NCBI GenBank assembly: GCA_027315205.1
Contig: DAHUYM010000008.1
Coordinates: forward strand, 62,001 to 126,000
DNA from: Leptospirillum sp.
GTDB taxonomy: Bacteria > Nitrospirota > Leptospirillia > Leptospirillales > Leptospirillaceae
Direction: 5' to 3'
DNA length: 64,000 nt
Part shown: in pieces, positions 29,057-37,509 of the stretch
Layout: each line of letters opens with the position of its first letter
Position numbering within the stretch: the first letter of the stretch is position 1
The notes under the pieces: model-generated
What the model was told of the DNA's origin: nothing
The model's database searches: none
Seen by the model: only the letters and a program-made list of their open reading frames with translations
Translations under genes and position numbers: made by a program

Positions 29057-30262
29057 TTATTCACCATTCGCAGAATACGCGGTCACGCTGTTTCCGAACG
29101 TATTGCCCAACGATACACCTAAGCACGGACCCGTTTTCGGTCCGTTCTGACCGACATAAACATAGGGTACCGTATTTCCTGCGATCCCGTTCAAAGTGGC
29201 ATCCGGAAACGACGTCATCGCTCCTGTATTATAAACCTCACAATTGGCATAAGGGGCATTGAACTCGTTTAAAGGGATGCTGGGACTGGCTCCTGCGTAT
29301 CCGGGAGCCGGAAAAACGAGTTGCATGATGTTCCCGTTTCCGTTGGCCACCTCGACGAATTCGCATTGGCCCGTCGTGCAGTATTGTTGGGTTGGGTTGT
29401 TTCCCACATAGGTCGTAATCGCCGTCGGGTTGTTGAGGTCATTGAAATTACCCGTATTGAAGGTTGCGACCAATTGAAGGGTCCCGTTGTTGGAATAAAA
29501 AACATAGATAGATCCGGGATTGCCTGAGGGATTTGCCGTGTCGGTGACATAGAGGTATCCGTATTTGTCGGCGGTGACGGCTGTTATATTTACAGTGGAA
29601 GGAAGGCCGGAGGGAAGAGCTTGTAGCGACAGTGATGGGGGGGTGGTTCCCGCTTGAAACGAAAAATAGCTCCCTGTCGATGTAATTCCATACACAAAGG
29701 GCGTGGATCCGTTAACGGAAGTCGCTAACCCTACAACGCTCGAAGATCCAATTGATAAAGTTATGTTGGTACTAGTCGTACCGCAAGCTGTAGATGAAGA
29801 CGAATTCGTCCCCAACGTGAGCGTTCCACTATTTGAAGAGGCAAAGTAAACGTATGATGTACTGGATGTACTGTTAAAATAGGTCGCTATTCCGGAAATG
29901 GAAGAGGTCAACCCTGTTGTTCCGCATGAGATAGCAGCAGATGACGGTCGAGACGTCCCGTTCGTAGTCCAGGCGTTCAAATTTCCCCCAGAATCTCCCA
30001 CAAAAAGGTACTTTGCGCTCGTCGCAACCTCCGTTGCAAGGGATCTTACAGGATTAGTTCCAAGGGGAGGATTCACGCAGGTGCTTGTCCCCGATTCTAC
30101 ATAACACCCGGCATCTGTTGAAGTAAAAAGAACGATGGATCCCGTCTGCCCTGTCGGCAGTGGAGTTGCCGGTCCGGTGGAGTTCCCGCTGGAACAGGAT
30201 CCGACGATCAAAATCAGTATACCGAAGAGAATCCCTCCCAAAGCCGATATTCGTTTTTTCAA
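29057..30262 (-). CDS. Exported lipoprotein, Ser/Thr-rich beta-propeller-like
   Basis: The product is about 401 residues. The leader ends in a lipobox (LILIVGSC), so it should be lipidated and exposed at a membrane surface. The mature part is rich in Ser, Thr, Gly and Asn. It has repeated strands of NHL/propeller flavour such as SAKYLFVGDSGGNLNAW and YGYLYVTDTANPSG, and several paired cysteines. TTG 30262 is preferred over an upstream ATG because GGAG lies 8 bases before it and the leader then starts KKRISALGG. The upstream lipoprotein gene ends 47 bases away, so the two form an operon. The function is unknown. Confidence 0.65.
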   Translation of the reverse strand: MKKRISALGGILFGILILIVGSCSSGNSTGPATPLPTGQTGSIVLFTSTDAGCYVESGTSTCVNPPLGTNPVRSLATEVATSAKYLFVGDSGGNLNAWTTNGTSRPSSAAISCGTTGLTSSISGIATYFNSTSSTSYVYFASSNSGTLTLGTNSSSSTACGTTSTNITLSIGSSSVVGLATSVNGSTPFVYGITSTGSYFSFQAGTTPPSLSLQALPSGLPSTVNITAVTADKYGYLYVTDTANPSGNPGSIYVFYSNNGTLQLVATFNTGNFNDLNNPTAITTYVGNNPTQQYCTTGQCEFVEVANGNGNIMQLVFPAPGYAGASPSIPLNEFNAPYANCEVYNTGAMTSFPDATLNGIAGNTVPYVYVGQNGPKTGPCLGVSLGNTFGNSVTAYSANGE

Positions 30263-30309
30263 ATCCCTGTCTCCATCGATCCTTGATCGTCCAATTGAAT
30301 ACGGAACAT

Positions 30310-31617
30310 TCACTGAAGCCCCGGGTTCGTTGCGGAGATCGTATATGTGGGCGGGTTATCTCCCGTGAAGGTCGACATCGGTGAAAAACCGAAGAGCTGG
30401 CCGTTATTGACCTGCGAGTTGAACATCAAACCGGACCCCGTCGGGAATTCCGTCGACGTGATTGTTTGATTCGGATCGAAGGTCAACGCATAGGACCCTG
30501 AAAGATTGGTGCCCAGCTGATTGTTGATGTTCGGGCCCCCGATCTTCCGCGTGGGAGCCCCTCCTCCGGTGGGATAGCCGTTTATCAGGCTGCCGACATT
30601 GTCCCAGATGAGGATATCGTTGTTCGCCCAATCCGAAACATATAACGACTGGTTGTATACGACGATTCCCGTCGGTACGGAGAGGAGGGTGTTTCCCTGT
30701 GCCAGGCGGGCCGAAGGCTGGATGTTCATGTTGCCGTTGCAGCCTGTGGGAAGAGGGCTCTCGCTGGCCACTCCCAGGCAATAGCCGTTGGAATAGATCA
30801 TCACTTCCGCATTTCCGGTATTCGAGACAAACAAGGTTTTCAGCTGATTCGAAAAATACAGGAACCCCGGGCAGTTCAACGCGGTATTGTTGGCGGATAG
30901 CCCCGCACAGATCCCGTTCGCGACCCCCGGGAGGATCCCCCCGGATGGAGAAAGATTGTAGGTTCCGGCCCCTGATATCTGGGAAAGGTCGAAAGAAAGA
31001 ACGCCACCCCCCCCGGAATTGGCCACAAAAAGAATCGGATGTGTCAGTGCCGTTCCTGATGAATCGACCAGATCCATCGACATGCCTTCCGGCGCGACTA
31101 GACTCGTATTGCTTCCCATGATCGTGATGTCGGGAGTCGCTTTTGGGGAGTTTGCGTTGAACCCACAATAGATGTAAATGGCATTATTTACACCGTCCGA
31201 AACGAGCAAGGCCGGGGTGGAACATCCGGTGATAGAAGGAAGAGCCCCAATACCGTCAAGGGCTAAAATATTTTTCGCGTAAGGATAGACCAGCAAACCA
31301 TCCGGACCTTGCAACCCTTGGGACAGGGTGGAACCCGGGGATATTATTCCGCTGGTCTGAAGGAAAGAGGAGGAGGTCGCATAGCTCGGAAAAACGAGAA
31401 CCTGATGGGAGCCGTAGCTGGTGACTGTCATAAAGGAATTCGCAGGGGTTGCATTATCCGAATAAATGGCCAATCCATAGGGATAGTTGATGTTGTTCGT
31501 TCCAGGAGGATTGTTCCCGCATCCGGCAAGATTCGTAACGAGGAGGAGAAAGAGACTCCAGAAAAACCCGCGGAACGCACGCCGTGACGCATGGTGCGTC
31601 CTCAGTAAATAAGTCAT
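30310..31617 (-). CDS. Exported lipoprotein with NHL-like repeats
   Basis: The 435-residue product has a signal peptide with a perfect lipobox (TNLAGC at about 29-34). The mature protein is rich in Asn, Ser and Gly and carries NHL-like repeats, for example KTLFVSNTGNAEVMIYSNG and QSLYVSDWANNDILIWDN, consistent with a beta-propeller. The in-frame opening continues to 31695, but ATG 31617 begins a normal lipoprotein leader. It is the first gene of a two-gene lipoprotein operon and is divergent from the siroheme reductase gene. A binding or scaffold role on the cell surface is inferred only. Confidence 0.68.
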   Translation of the reverse strand: MTYLLRTHHASRRAFRGFFWSLFLLLVTNLAGCGNNPPGTNNINYPYGLAIYSDNATPANSFMTVTSYGSHQVLVFPSYATSSSFLQTSGIISPGSTLSQGLQGPDGLLVYPYAKNILALDGIGALPSITGCSTPALLVSDGVNNAIYIYCGFNANSPKATPDITIMGSNTSLVAPEGMSMDLVDSSGTALTHPILFVANSGGGGVLSFDLSQISGAGTYNLSPSGGILPGVANGICAGLSANNTALNCPGFLYFSNQLKTLFVSNTGNAEVMIYSNGYCLGVASESPLPTGCNGNMNIQPSARLAQGNTLLSVPTGIVVYNQSLYVSDWANNDILIWDNVGSLINGYPTGGGAPTRKIGGPNINNQLGTNLSGSYALTFDPNQTITSTEFPTGSGLMFNSQVNNGQLFGFSPMSTFTGDNPPTYTISATNPGLQ

Positions 31618-31832
31618 CGATTGAATAGGAAACCCCAAGAAAATACTGGATCTGAAAATATTTACATGATCCACTGGTTGAATCGGATTTTGCAATCCGG
31701 CAGGTATTTCAATTATCGAATAATATCAAAGAATGCAGCACTAAAAGTCAACGGTGGCGTTGAAGGTACCTTGCCTCCGAATCCTCGATTCAAACTTTCC
31801 CGAATTATTTCGTGTATAAATCCCATTAACCG

Positions 31833-31861
31833 TTGACAGACGCCAGTTCTTTGTATATGTT
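31833..31861 (+). promoter_or_regulatory. Promoter of the siroheme reductase gene
   Basis: TTGACA at 31833-31838 and TATGTT at 31856-31861 are spaced by 17 bases. The predicted start near 31868 lies downstream of an in-frame ATG at 31864. This supports the GTG at 31903 as the true start codon. Confidence 0.6.
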
Positions 31862-31902
31862 ATATGTATTGTAAATATTTAACATTAATCGAGGTCGTCC
31901 TG

Positions 31903-33549
31903 GTGTCGAATCTTGAAGAATCAAAAGCCGCCCGCCATGAACGCATAAAGGGCGAAAAAAACCCCTGGGAAATGCTTCCCGAAATCTATGCCTACGCCCC
32001 CAAGGGAATCGACGCGGTTCCCGAGGAGGATTTCAATACGCGTCTCAGGTGGTGGGGGCTCTATCCCCAGGGAGACGGGGAGGGGGTCAAGGGCGGAACC
32101 GACCCCTATTTCATGCTCCGCATTCGCATTCCAGGCGGAATTCTGACCTCAACCCAGTTCAGGCTGATCGGTAGTATTTCCGAACGATTCGCCCGGGGAA
32201 CGGCGGACGTCACCGTCCGCCAAAACATCCAGCTCCACTGGCTGAGAATCGAAGATATTCCGGAGATCTTCCAGACTCTGTTCGAAGCCGGTTTGACAAG
32301 CATGGGGGCGTGCGGAGACGACACGCGAAACATCACGACATGCCCTGTCAGCGACCTCGACCCCGACCCTTCGAATAACCTTTCCGACCTTGTCCTCAAA
32401 GTCACCAAGGAGCTTAACGGGAATCCTCTTTTCTACAATCTCCCGAGAAAATTCAAGATCACGCTATCGGGATGTGCGACCCAGTGCACATATCCCGAAA
32501 TCAACGATATCGGAATCACCCCTGTCATTCATGGCGACGGGAGAAAGGGTTTCAAGATCCAGGTTGCCGGGGGACTCTCCACCCGACCCCACTTCGCCGT
32601 TCCCCTTAATGTCTTCCTCGGCAGGGACCAGATCGTTCCTGTCGTTCGGGGCGTGGCGTGCCTGTTCCGGGATCGGGAAGAACTCCGGCAGAAAAGGGAA
32701 CGCGCCCGGCTCAAGTTTCTCTTTCTCGATCATGGATGGGACCGAAACCGGTTCGAAGAAGAACTTCGGGGATATATCGATTTCCCCCTTGAGCCGTGGG
32801 TCCCGATCGAAGAGGGCGTTCACCCGGCCCATACCGTCCGGGATCATATGGGATTTTTCTCCCAGGTCGGTAGGGAAAGACTTCATTACGTTGGTCTTCC
32901 GATCAATCAGGGGTCCCTGAACCCGGAGCTGTTCAAAAGAATATCGGAACTCTCAGAATCCTGTGGGGATGGACATATCCGGCTCACCCCCCAGCAAAAC
33001 GTCGTCATGACCGGAATTTCTTACCGAAAAATCGAGGAATTAAAGGACGCCATGACGGTTTTGGGAATTCCTTTGGATTCTCACTCTTTTCTATCCCGGA
33101 CAGTGTCCTGTACGGGAAAAACCTATTGCCGGCTTGCCCTTGTTGAAACGAAGTCATTTGCCCGCAGCATGGCCGAGACGCTTGACAGAAAGTACCCGAC
33201 CCCGACAAGACCGATCAATATTCATGTCACGGGTTGTCCCAATGATTGCGGTCAACAAAGAATTGCTGAAATAGGACTGCAGGGTGGTCAGTTCAAGGAT
33301 TCGGAAGGAACGTTGAGGGACGGGTTCGACCTTTTCCTCGGGGGGCAAACGGGAACGGTCAAGGCGTTCAACAGCCGCGTGGGAATCCGATTGGACGCAG
33401 ACCACGCCACAAAGGCCATTTCCGACCTGATCGAAATTTTTGAGTCGGAGAGCGAAGAGGAGGAGGATTTTCGTTCGTTCGTGCTGCGTATCGGAACGAA
33501 CACACTGAAGGAAAGGATTGCTCCCAAAAAACCCGCTTCGAAAACCTAG
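31903..33549 (+). CDS. Ferredoxin-type nitrite/sulfite reductase (siroheme, 4Fe-4S)
   Basis: This 548-residue enzyme catalyses a six-electron reduction of sulfite to sulfide or nitrite to ammonia. It has two ferredoxin-like/siroheme half-domains, and the cluster motif is C-x5-C (CTGKTYC) followed by C-x3-C (CPNDC). Siroheme-binding segments include TVRQNIQLHWL and RLTPQQNVVMTG. The substrate cannot be set from sequence by eye. GTG 31903 is preferred because GAGG lies 8 bases upstream and the predicted transcript start excludes the ATG at 31864. No nitrate or sulfate assimilation genes are adjacent. Confidence 0.9.
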   Translation: MSNLEESKAARHERIKGEKNPWEMLPEIYAYAPKGIDAVPEEDFNTRLRWWGLYPQGDGEGVKGGTDPYFMLRIRIPGGILTSTQFRLIGSISERFARGTADVTVRQNIQLHWLRIEDIPEIFQTLFEAGLTSMGACGDDTRNITTCPVSDLDPDPSNNLSDLVLKVTKELNGNPLFYNLPRKFKITLSGCATQCTYPEINDIGITPVIHGDGRKGFKIQVAGGLSTRPHFAVPLNVFLGRDQIVPVVRGVACLFRDREELRQKRERARLKFLFLDHGWDRNRFEEELRGYIDFPLEPWVPIEEGVHPAHTVRDHMGFFSQVGRERLHYVGLPINQGSLNPELFKRISELSESCGDGHIRLTPQQNVVMTGISYRKIEELKDAMTVLGIPLDSHSFLSRTVSCTGKTYCRLALVETKSFARSMAETLDRKYPTPTRPINIHVTGCPNDCGQQRIAEIGLQGGQFKDSEGTLRDGFDLFLGGQTGTVKAFNSRVGIRLDADHATKAISDLIEIFESESEEEEDFRSFVLRIGTNTLKERIAPKKPASKT

Positions 33550-33551
33550 GC

Positions 33552-33743
33552 CTATTGGTGGGTCGACCAATAAAGGACGAAATAATAAAGGCCGACCATT
33601 CCGATCAAAACAAGGGCTTTCCAGATTCTGTGCAGATGCCGCGTATAGAGTGAACCCAAAATCGCAAGGCTCAGGAAAAGAAGCAGGATCCGCCAGTCGA
33701 ACTGGGCATACCATGGTTGTACCTGCGAACTTACATCACCCAT
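33552..33743 (-). CDS. Small 63-residue membrane protein
   Basis: It has two hydrophobic segments (about 19-32 and 43-58) with a basic loop TRHLHRIWK between them. It starts at ATG 33743 and ends 2 bases from the convergent reductase stop. No family was recognised. The hydrophobic pattern and clean non-overlapping placement argue for a real gene, but no strong ribosome-binding site is seen. Confidence 0.45.
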   Translation of the reverse strand: MGDVSSQVQPWYAQFDWRILLLFLSLAILGSLYTRHLHRIWKALVLIGMVGLYYFVLYWSTHQ

Positions 33744-33790
33744 CGGACCATTTCCAGGAGTTTTGGGAAAACAAGGATATCAATCGGGTA

Positions 33791-34630
33791 TTAGCGAAGT
33801 GCCAGGCGTGATCGTACCTTTTCCGTAAGCTTTAGGATCGGCCGGTTCAGGTGCTCATCCTTGACGGCAATTTTTTCCAGCATTCCCGTCAGGACGCTCT
33901 GAGGAGCCATGCGGTCGTAATCCGGAGCTTCCCGGGCCATCAGGATCGCCTTTCTTCTATAATCAGACATCGTGTTGTGCAACGGCATCTTGTATTCGAA
34001 GAGCACTTCCTCGATTTGAGGGAGAACCGCTTCCCCGCAATGCTTGATGAACGCTTCGACCATCTGGCAGAAGAATGAAAAGTGCCTTGCCTCGTCTTTC
34101 GAAAGGTGGTTCAGGAGCTTTACCAGGACAGGTTCTTCTATTTTCCGGGCCAGTGACTGATAGTAAAGCTGGGTGGCTTTTTCCTGGAGAAGGGTGTAGG
34201 TAAAGACCTGAACAGGTTCGGAGAAACCGATGGAAAAAGCTTTACGGTTCTCGAGAATCATCTTTTCCTCCAGAATATCTTCCGAAGGCTCGATTCCCGA
34301 TTTCAACTGATACATGGCCAGAGCTTGGGCATGGCGGTCTTCTTCCATCCCCCAGCGTACAATGAAATGGAAGAGTTCTCTGTTATGGATGGCCTCGACG
34401 TCGTTATGAGCCTTGTCGATTGGAAAGAGTTCCTGATATTCCTGAAAATATCCCGGAAGATGATCCTCGACAAAGGTCACAAAGACGATGGCGGATTTTT
34501 GACCTTCCGTCAGGAGTTCCGGTTTCAGGTCATCCCACGGCAGAGAAGTAAAGCGGTTCCAGTTCGCATCATCGGCAATATTATTGAAGGAACCGACAAT
34601 TTGTCTTATTGTTGAAATCGGAAGTCGCAC
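33791..34630 (-). CDS. Acyl-ACP desaturase-like ferritin-fold di-iron enzyme
   Basis: The 279-residue soluble di-iron protein has two iron-ligand motifs, WGMEEDRHAQAL and LSKDEARHFSFF, which correspond to the EExxH-type pairs of stearoyl-ACP desaturases. A further Glu-rich helix EKATQLYYQSL is also present. It should introduce a double bond into acyl-ACP using O2 and ferredoxin. GTG 34630 is favoured (AGG six bases upstream) over a TTG at 34645. It is divergent from glgA. Confidence 0.82.
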   Translation of the reverse strand: MRLPISTIRQIVGSFNNIADDANWNRFTSLPWDDLKPELLTEGQKSAIVFVTFVEDHLPGYFQEYQELFPIDKAHNDVEAIHNRELFHFIVRWGMEEDRHAQALAMYQLKSGIEPSEDILEEKMILENRKAFSIGFSEPVQVFTYTLLQEKATQLYYQSLARKIEEPVLVKLLNHLSKDEARHFSFFCQMVEAFIKHCGEAVLPQIEEVLFEYKMPLHNTMSDYRRKAILMAREAPDYDRMAPQSVLTGMLEKIAVKDEHLNRPILKLTEKVRSRLALR

Positions 34631-34672
34631 GCATTTCCTTTCCAAGAGCGAATCTTAGTTTTTCAATATTTA

Positions 34673-34701
34673 TTTACATGCTAACGGCATCTTTTTATTA
34701 T
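34673..34701 (+). promoter_or_regulatory. Candidate promoter for glgA
   Basis: TTTACA at 34673-34678 and TATTAT at 34696-34701 are separated by 17 bases in an AT-rich stretch. This predicts a leader of about 145 nt before glgA. Confidence 0.5.
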
Positions 34702-34851
34702 ATAGACAGTTCCTAAAAATATCTACTAAATTTGATGCTCAATGGAAAGTGTCCGGGACGTTCGGGTTGACTGTGGCCCGTCTGTTCCCGTATTGGACTC
34801 TTCTTAAATTTCAATGCTTGACTTTGAAAATCCCCGGAGAAAAGGAGATTT

Positions 34852-36360
34852 GTGATCGATTCGCGTTCGAAGCTGATTTTTCGGACTTTGTTCCTGTCCT
34901 CTGAAATCGCTCCCTTCAGTAAAACCGGAGGATTGGCCGATGTGGCTGAATCTCTTCCCGCTGCTCTCAAGAAGGGTTCGCTTGGCGATTTCGACATCCG
35001 GATTGCCACGATCGCTTTTTCTGGAATCGAACAGACCGAAGGCATCGTGCACTATAAAACGATTCCCTTCTCATGTCCTCTCGGGGAGTTCAAGGCCGAT
35101 ATCCACTTAGGACACGCCAGCAGATCTAAGGATATCCCTATTTACTTCATCGGCATCGAAAATCTTTTCAACAGGACGGGGGGAGTCTACGGAGATGAAA
35201 AAGGGGAGTATTCCGATAATTTTGAACGGTTTACTCTGTGGACCCACGCATTGTTTCAGCTGATCGAGGAAGAATCTTTTTACCCGGATATTGTTCACGG
35301 AAACGATTGGCAAACGGGACTTTTTTTTCCGCTTCTTTCGGAACGAAAGAAAGAGGATCCCCTCTTTGCGAAAATACATTCCCTTTTCACAATCCATAAC
35401 CTTTCCTACAAGGGCCTATTTCCCATTTCCCGCCTCAGGGATACCGGACTTCCAAGGGAGTATGCCCATTTTTCAAGGCTGGAATTCTATGGAAAGCTCT
35501 CTTTTCTTAAAGGCGGTATTACCGCCGCGGACATCGTTACCACCGTGAGTCCTAACTATCGCAACGAGGTATTGTCCGAACCGGCCGGAGAAGGTTTGAG
35601 CGGTGCCCTGAAAATGCGTGGAAAGGATTTCGTGGGAATTTTGAACGGAATCGATTCGGCGCGTTGGGACCTGGCTAACGACCCCCTTTTTCCGTATCAC
35701 CCGTCAACATACGAGATGAAATGGAAGCTTTCGGTCAAAAAAGACCTCCTGGAGCATGCCGGGTTCGATCCGAATGGCGAAACATTCCCCCTGATCTCCA
35801 TGGTAACCCGCCTTACGCCGCAAAAGGGTGTTGATATTGCATTTCGGGCGTTCAATACAATCTTTAAGGAAGAATCCGCTGCCTTCAGGGCGATTGTCCT
35901 GGGATCTGGTGACTCCGCTCTTGTCAAAGACGGCATGCGCTTTTCAGAGCTTTACCCCAGGGACTTTGCGATGTTCGACCTGTTCGATGAAAAAATCGCC
36001 CATGCGATTTTTGCCGGGAGTGATTTTTTTCTCATGCCATCACGATTCGAACCTTGCGGCTTGTCGCAAATGTATTCCATGCGATACGGAACCTTGCCGA
36101 TCGTCAATCCCACGGGAGGGCTGAAAGATACCGTGATTCCCGACGTGAACGGCATTTGGCTCGACGAACTTACCCCCGAGGCCATTATTCGAGCGATCAA
36201 AGTAGGGGTTCAGATTTATCGTGACGGGAAAAGGTTGGCAGATATGAGAAAAAACGCCATGATGGTCGACAACGGATGGGAAAACAGGGCAAATGCGTAC
36301 CTTGCACTCTACACACAAATCACAAAATCCGAACCGATCACTGCGGACCCCGCGTTATGA
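34852..36360 (+). CDS. glgA: Glycogen synthase (ADP-glucose type)
   Basis: This 502-residue GT5 glycosyltransferase elongates alpha-1,4-glucan from ADP-glucose. The N-terminal ADP-glucose motif is KTGGLADV, and EIAPFSK precedes it. The C-terminal catalytic/retaining motif is FEPCGLSQMYSMRYG, followed by NPTGGLKDTV. The length is typical. GTG 34852 has GGAG close upstream. The 3' end overlaps a convergent 44-residue membrane protein gene by 23 bases. No glgB or glgC is adjacent. Confidence 0.95.
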   Translation: MIDSRSKLIFRTLFLSSEIAPFSKTGGLADVAESLPAALKKGSLGDFDIRIATIAFSGIEQTEGIVHYKTIPFSCPLGEFKADIHLGHASRSKDIPIYFIGIENLFNRTGGVYGDEKGEYSDNFERFTLWTHALFQLIEEESFYPDIVHGNDWQTGLFFPLLSERKKEDPLFAKIHSLFTIHNLSYKGLFPISRLRDTGLPREYAHFSRLEFYGKLSFLKGGITAADIVTTVSPNYRNEVLSEPAGEGLSGALKMRGKDFVGILNGIDSARWDLANDPLFPYHPSTYEMKWKLSVKKDLLEHAGFDPNGETFPLISMVTRLTPQKGVDIAFRAFNTIFKEESAAFRAIVLGSGDSALVKDGMRFSELYPRDFAMFDLFDEKIAHAIFAGSDFFLMPSRFEPCGLSQMYSMRYGTLPIVNPTGGLKDTVIPDVNGIWLDELTPEAIIRAIKVGVQIYRDGKRLADMRKNAMMVDNGWENRANAYLALYTQITKSEPITADPAL

Positions 36361-36472
36361 CCTTTATTGCCCTGAAAATGGCGAAAACCCCAAGAATGAG
36401 CATGGTCGAGACTCCAATGACGACGATATAGTCGAAGGGGCCCCAGGTAGCGGTGCTGAAATGAGAATTCAT
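36338..36472 (-). CDS. Small 44-residue single-span membrane protein
   Basis: It starts at ATG 36472 with a strong GGAGG site 5 bases upstream and has one TM helix (about 14-34) followed by a basic tail (RAIKVITRG). It lies 13 bases after the Crp/Fnr-type regulator, on the same strand, so it is probably cotranscribed. No family was recognised. The ribosome-binding site makes it more credible than its size suggests. Confidence 0.6.
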   Translation of the reverse strand: MNSHFSTATWGPFDYIVVIGVSTMLILGVFAIFRAIKVITRGPQ

Positions 36473-36485
36473 GCTTCCTCCAGGC

Positions 36486-37214
36486 TCAGAAGAAATTTCC
36501 CGTGCTTTCCTTCCGAAGTTTGTTTTCATTCAGAATATAGATCCTGCTATCGGAAATTCGAATGATCTCCGATTGGATAAACGCTCCGAGCGAGCGAGAG
36601 ACCGTTTCGCGGGAGACGCCAGACAGGGATGCCAACTCCTGTCTGGTGAACCGATCGTTAATATATGGCAAACCTTTTTCGTTCTTGGCCCCTTCTTTCT
36701 CAAAGATTTCGAGGATCGTCCTCGCGATCTTCGCGTATGAATCGGCAAAGGCCATATGCATGAGCTTTTCGTCGGTCTGTCGAAGCCGTCGCCCCATGAC
36801 AGAGAGAAGCTTGAGGGCAAATTCCGGATAATTCGTGAAAAATTTCAAAAAATCCGTTTTTTCGATTGAGATAACAGTCGTGGGTTCCAGGGATGTGACC
36901 GTCGCACTGCGGGTATCGTCATTGTCCAGAAGTGCGATTTCACCGAAGAAATCCGACGGGTAGCCGATCGATACGATAATCTCCCTTCCTTCCTGATCTT
37001 CTGTCGAAACCTTGACCGAGCCTGAAACGATCACGAAAAGTTCTGTGCCCCGGTCGTACTCCTGGATAATTTTTTGACTTGGTTTGTAATTCCGGATCCG
37101 GATGATCTTTTCCAGATTCTGCATCTCATCCGTTTTCAACGAATTGAACAGTTCGACCGATTTCAGAATCTGAGTCAGACTTTTTCCAGAATTCGAACTT
37201 GATAAGGAAGACAT
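36486..37214 (-). CDS. Crp/Fnr-family transcriptional regulator
   Basis: This 242-residue protein has an N-terminal cyclic-nucleotide-binding fold (about 20-140; IIQEYDRGTELFVIVSGSV, FFGEIALLDNDDTRSATV) and a C-terminal winged helix with the recognition segment ASLSGVSRETVSRSL. The phosphate-binding-cassette region FGEIALLDNDDTRSA keeps the Glu and Arg positions, so cAMP-type ligand binding is possible, and a class III nucleotide cyclase is encoded about 8 kb away. No Fnr-type cysteine cluster is present. ATG 37214 was chosen. Confidence 0.9.
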   Translation of the reverse strand: MSSLSSSNSGKSLTQILKSVELFNSLKTDEMQNLEKIIRIRNYKPSQKIIQEYDRGTELFVIVSGSVKVSTEDQEGREIIVSIGYPSDFFGEIALLDNDDTRSATVTSLEPTTVISIEKTDFLKFFTNYPEFALKLLSVMGRRLRQTDEKLMHMAFADSYAKIARTILEIFEKEGAKNEKGLPYINDRFTRQELASLSGVSRETVSRSLGAFIQSEIIRISDSRIYILNENKLRKESTGNFF

Positions 37215-37509
37215 AATGAGGTTTCCCTAAGATTTGTCTGGTTGGTTTGATGAGGTGGCACCCAAGTTCATATTTTACCCGAGAGGACCCCGCAATCCAA
37301 GCTTTTTTCCTCGCTCTACGCCATCACATCCTTAGTGATCTGGCATCTCCGTATCATTACAACAAAGTGAAAAAACAATGGAATAAGGACTTATTCTATT
37401 TTGCCTTGCAATTTTAAATAGTTTCTGAAATATTGGAGCATAGTTTTATCATGCGGGATATGTCACGTTCGCTATTTTTAAAGATTCTGAAGCGTTCAAA
37501 GGAGTTATA
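37215..37509. other. Intergenic region between divergent genes
   Basis: This is about 295 AT-leaning bases between the Crp/Fnr regulator and the MltD-like gene. A weak -35-like TTGCAA near 37406 lacks a good -10. It must contain both promoters, but I cannot place them. No small gene was seen. Confidence 0.4.
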
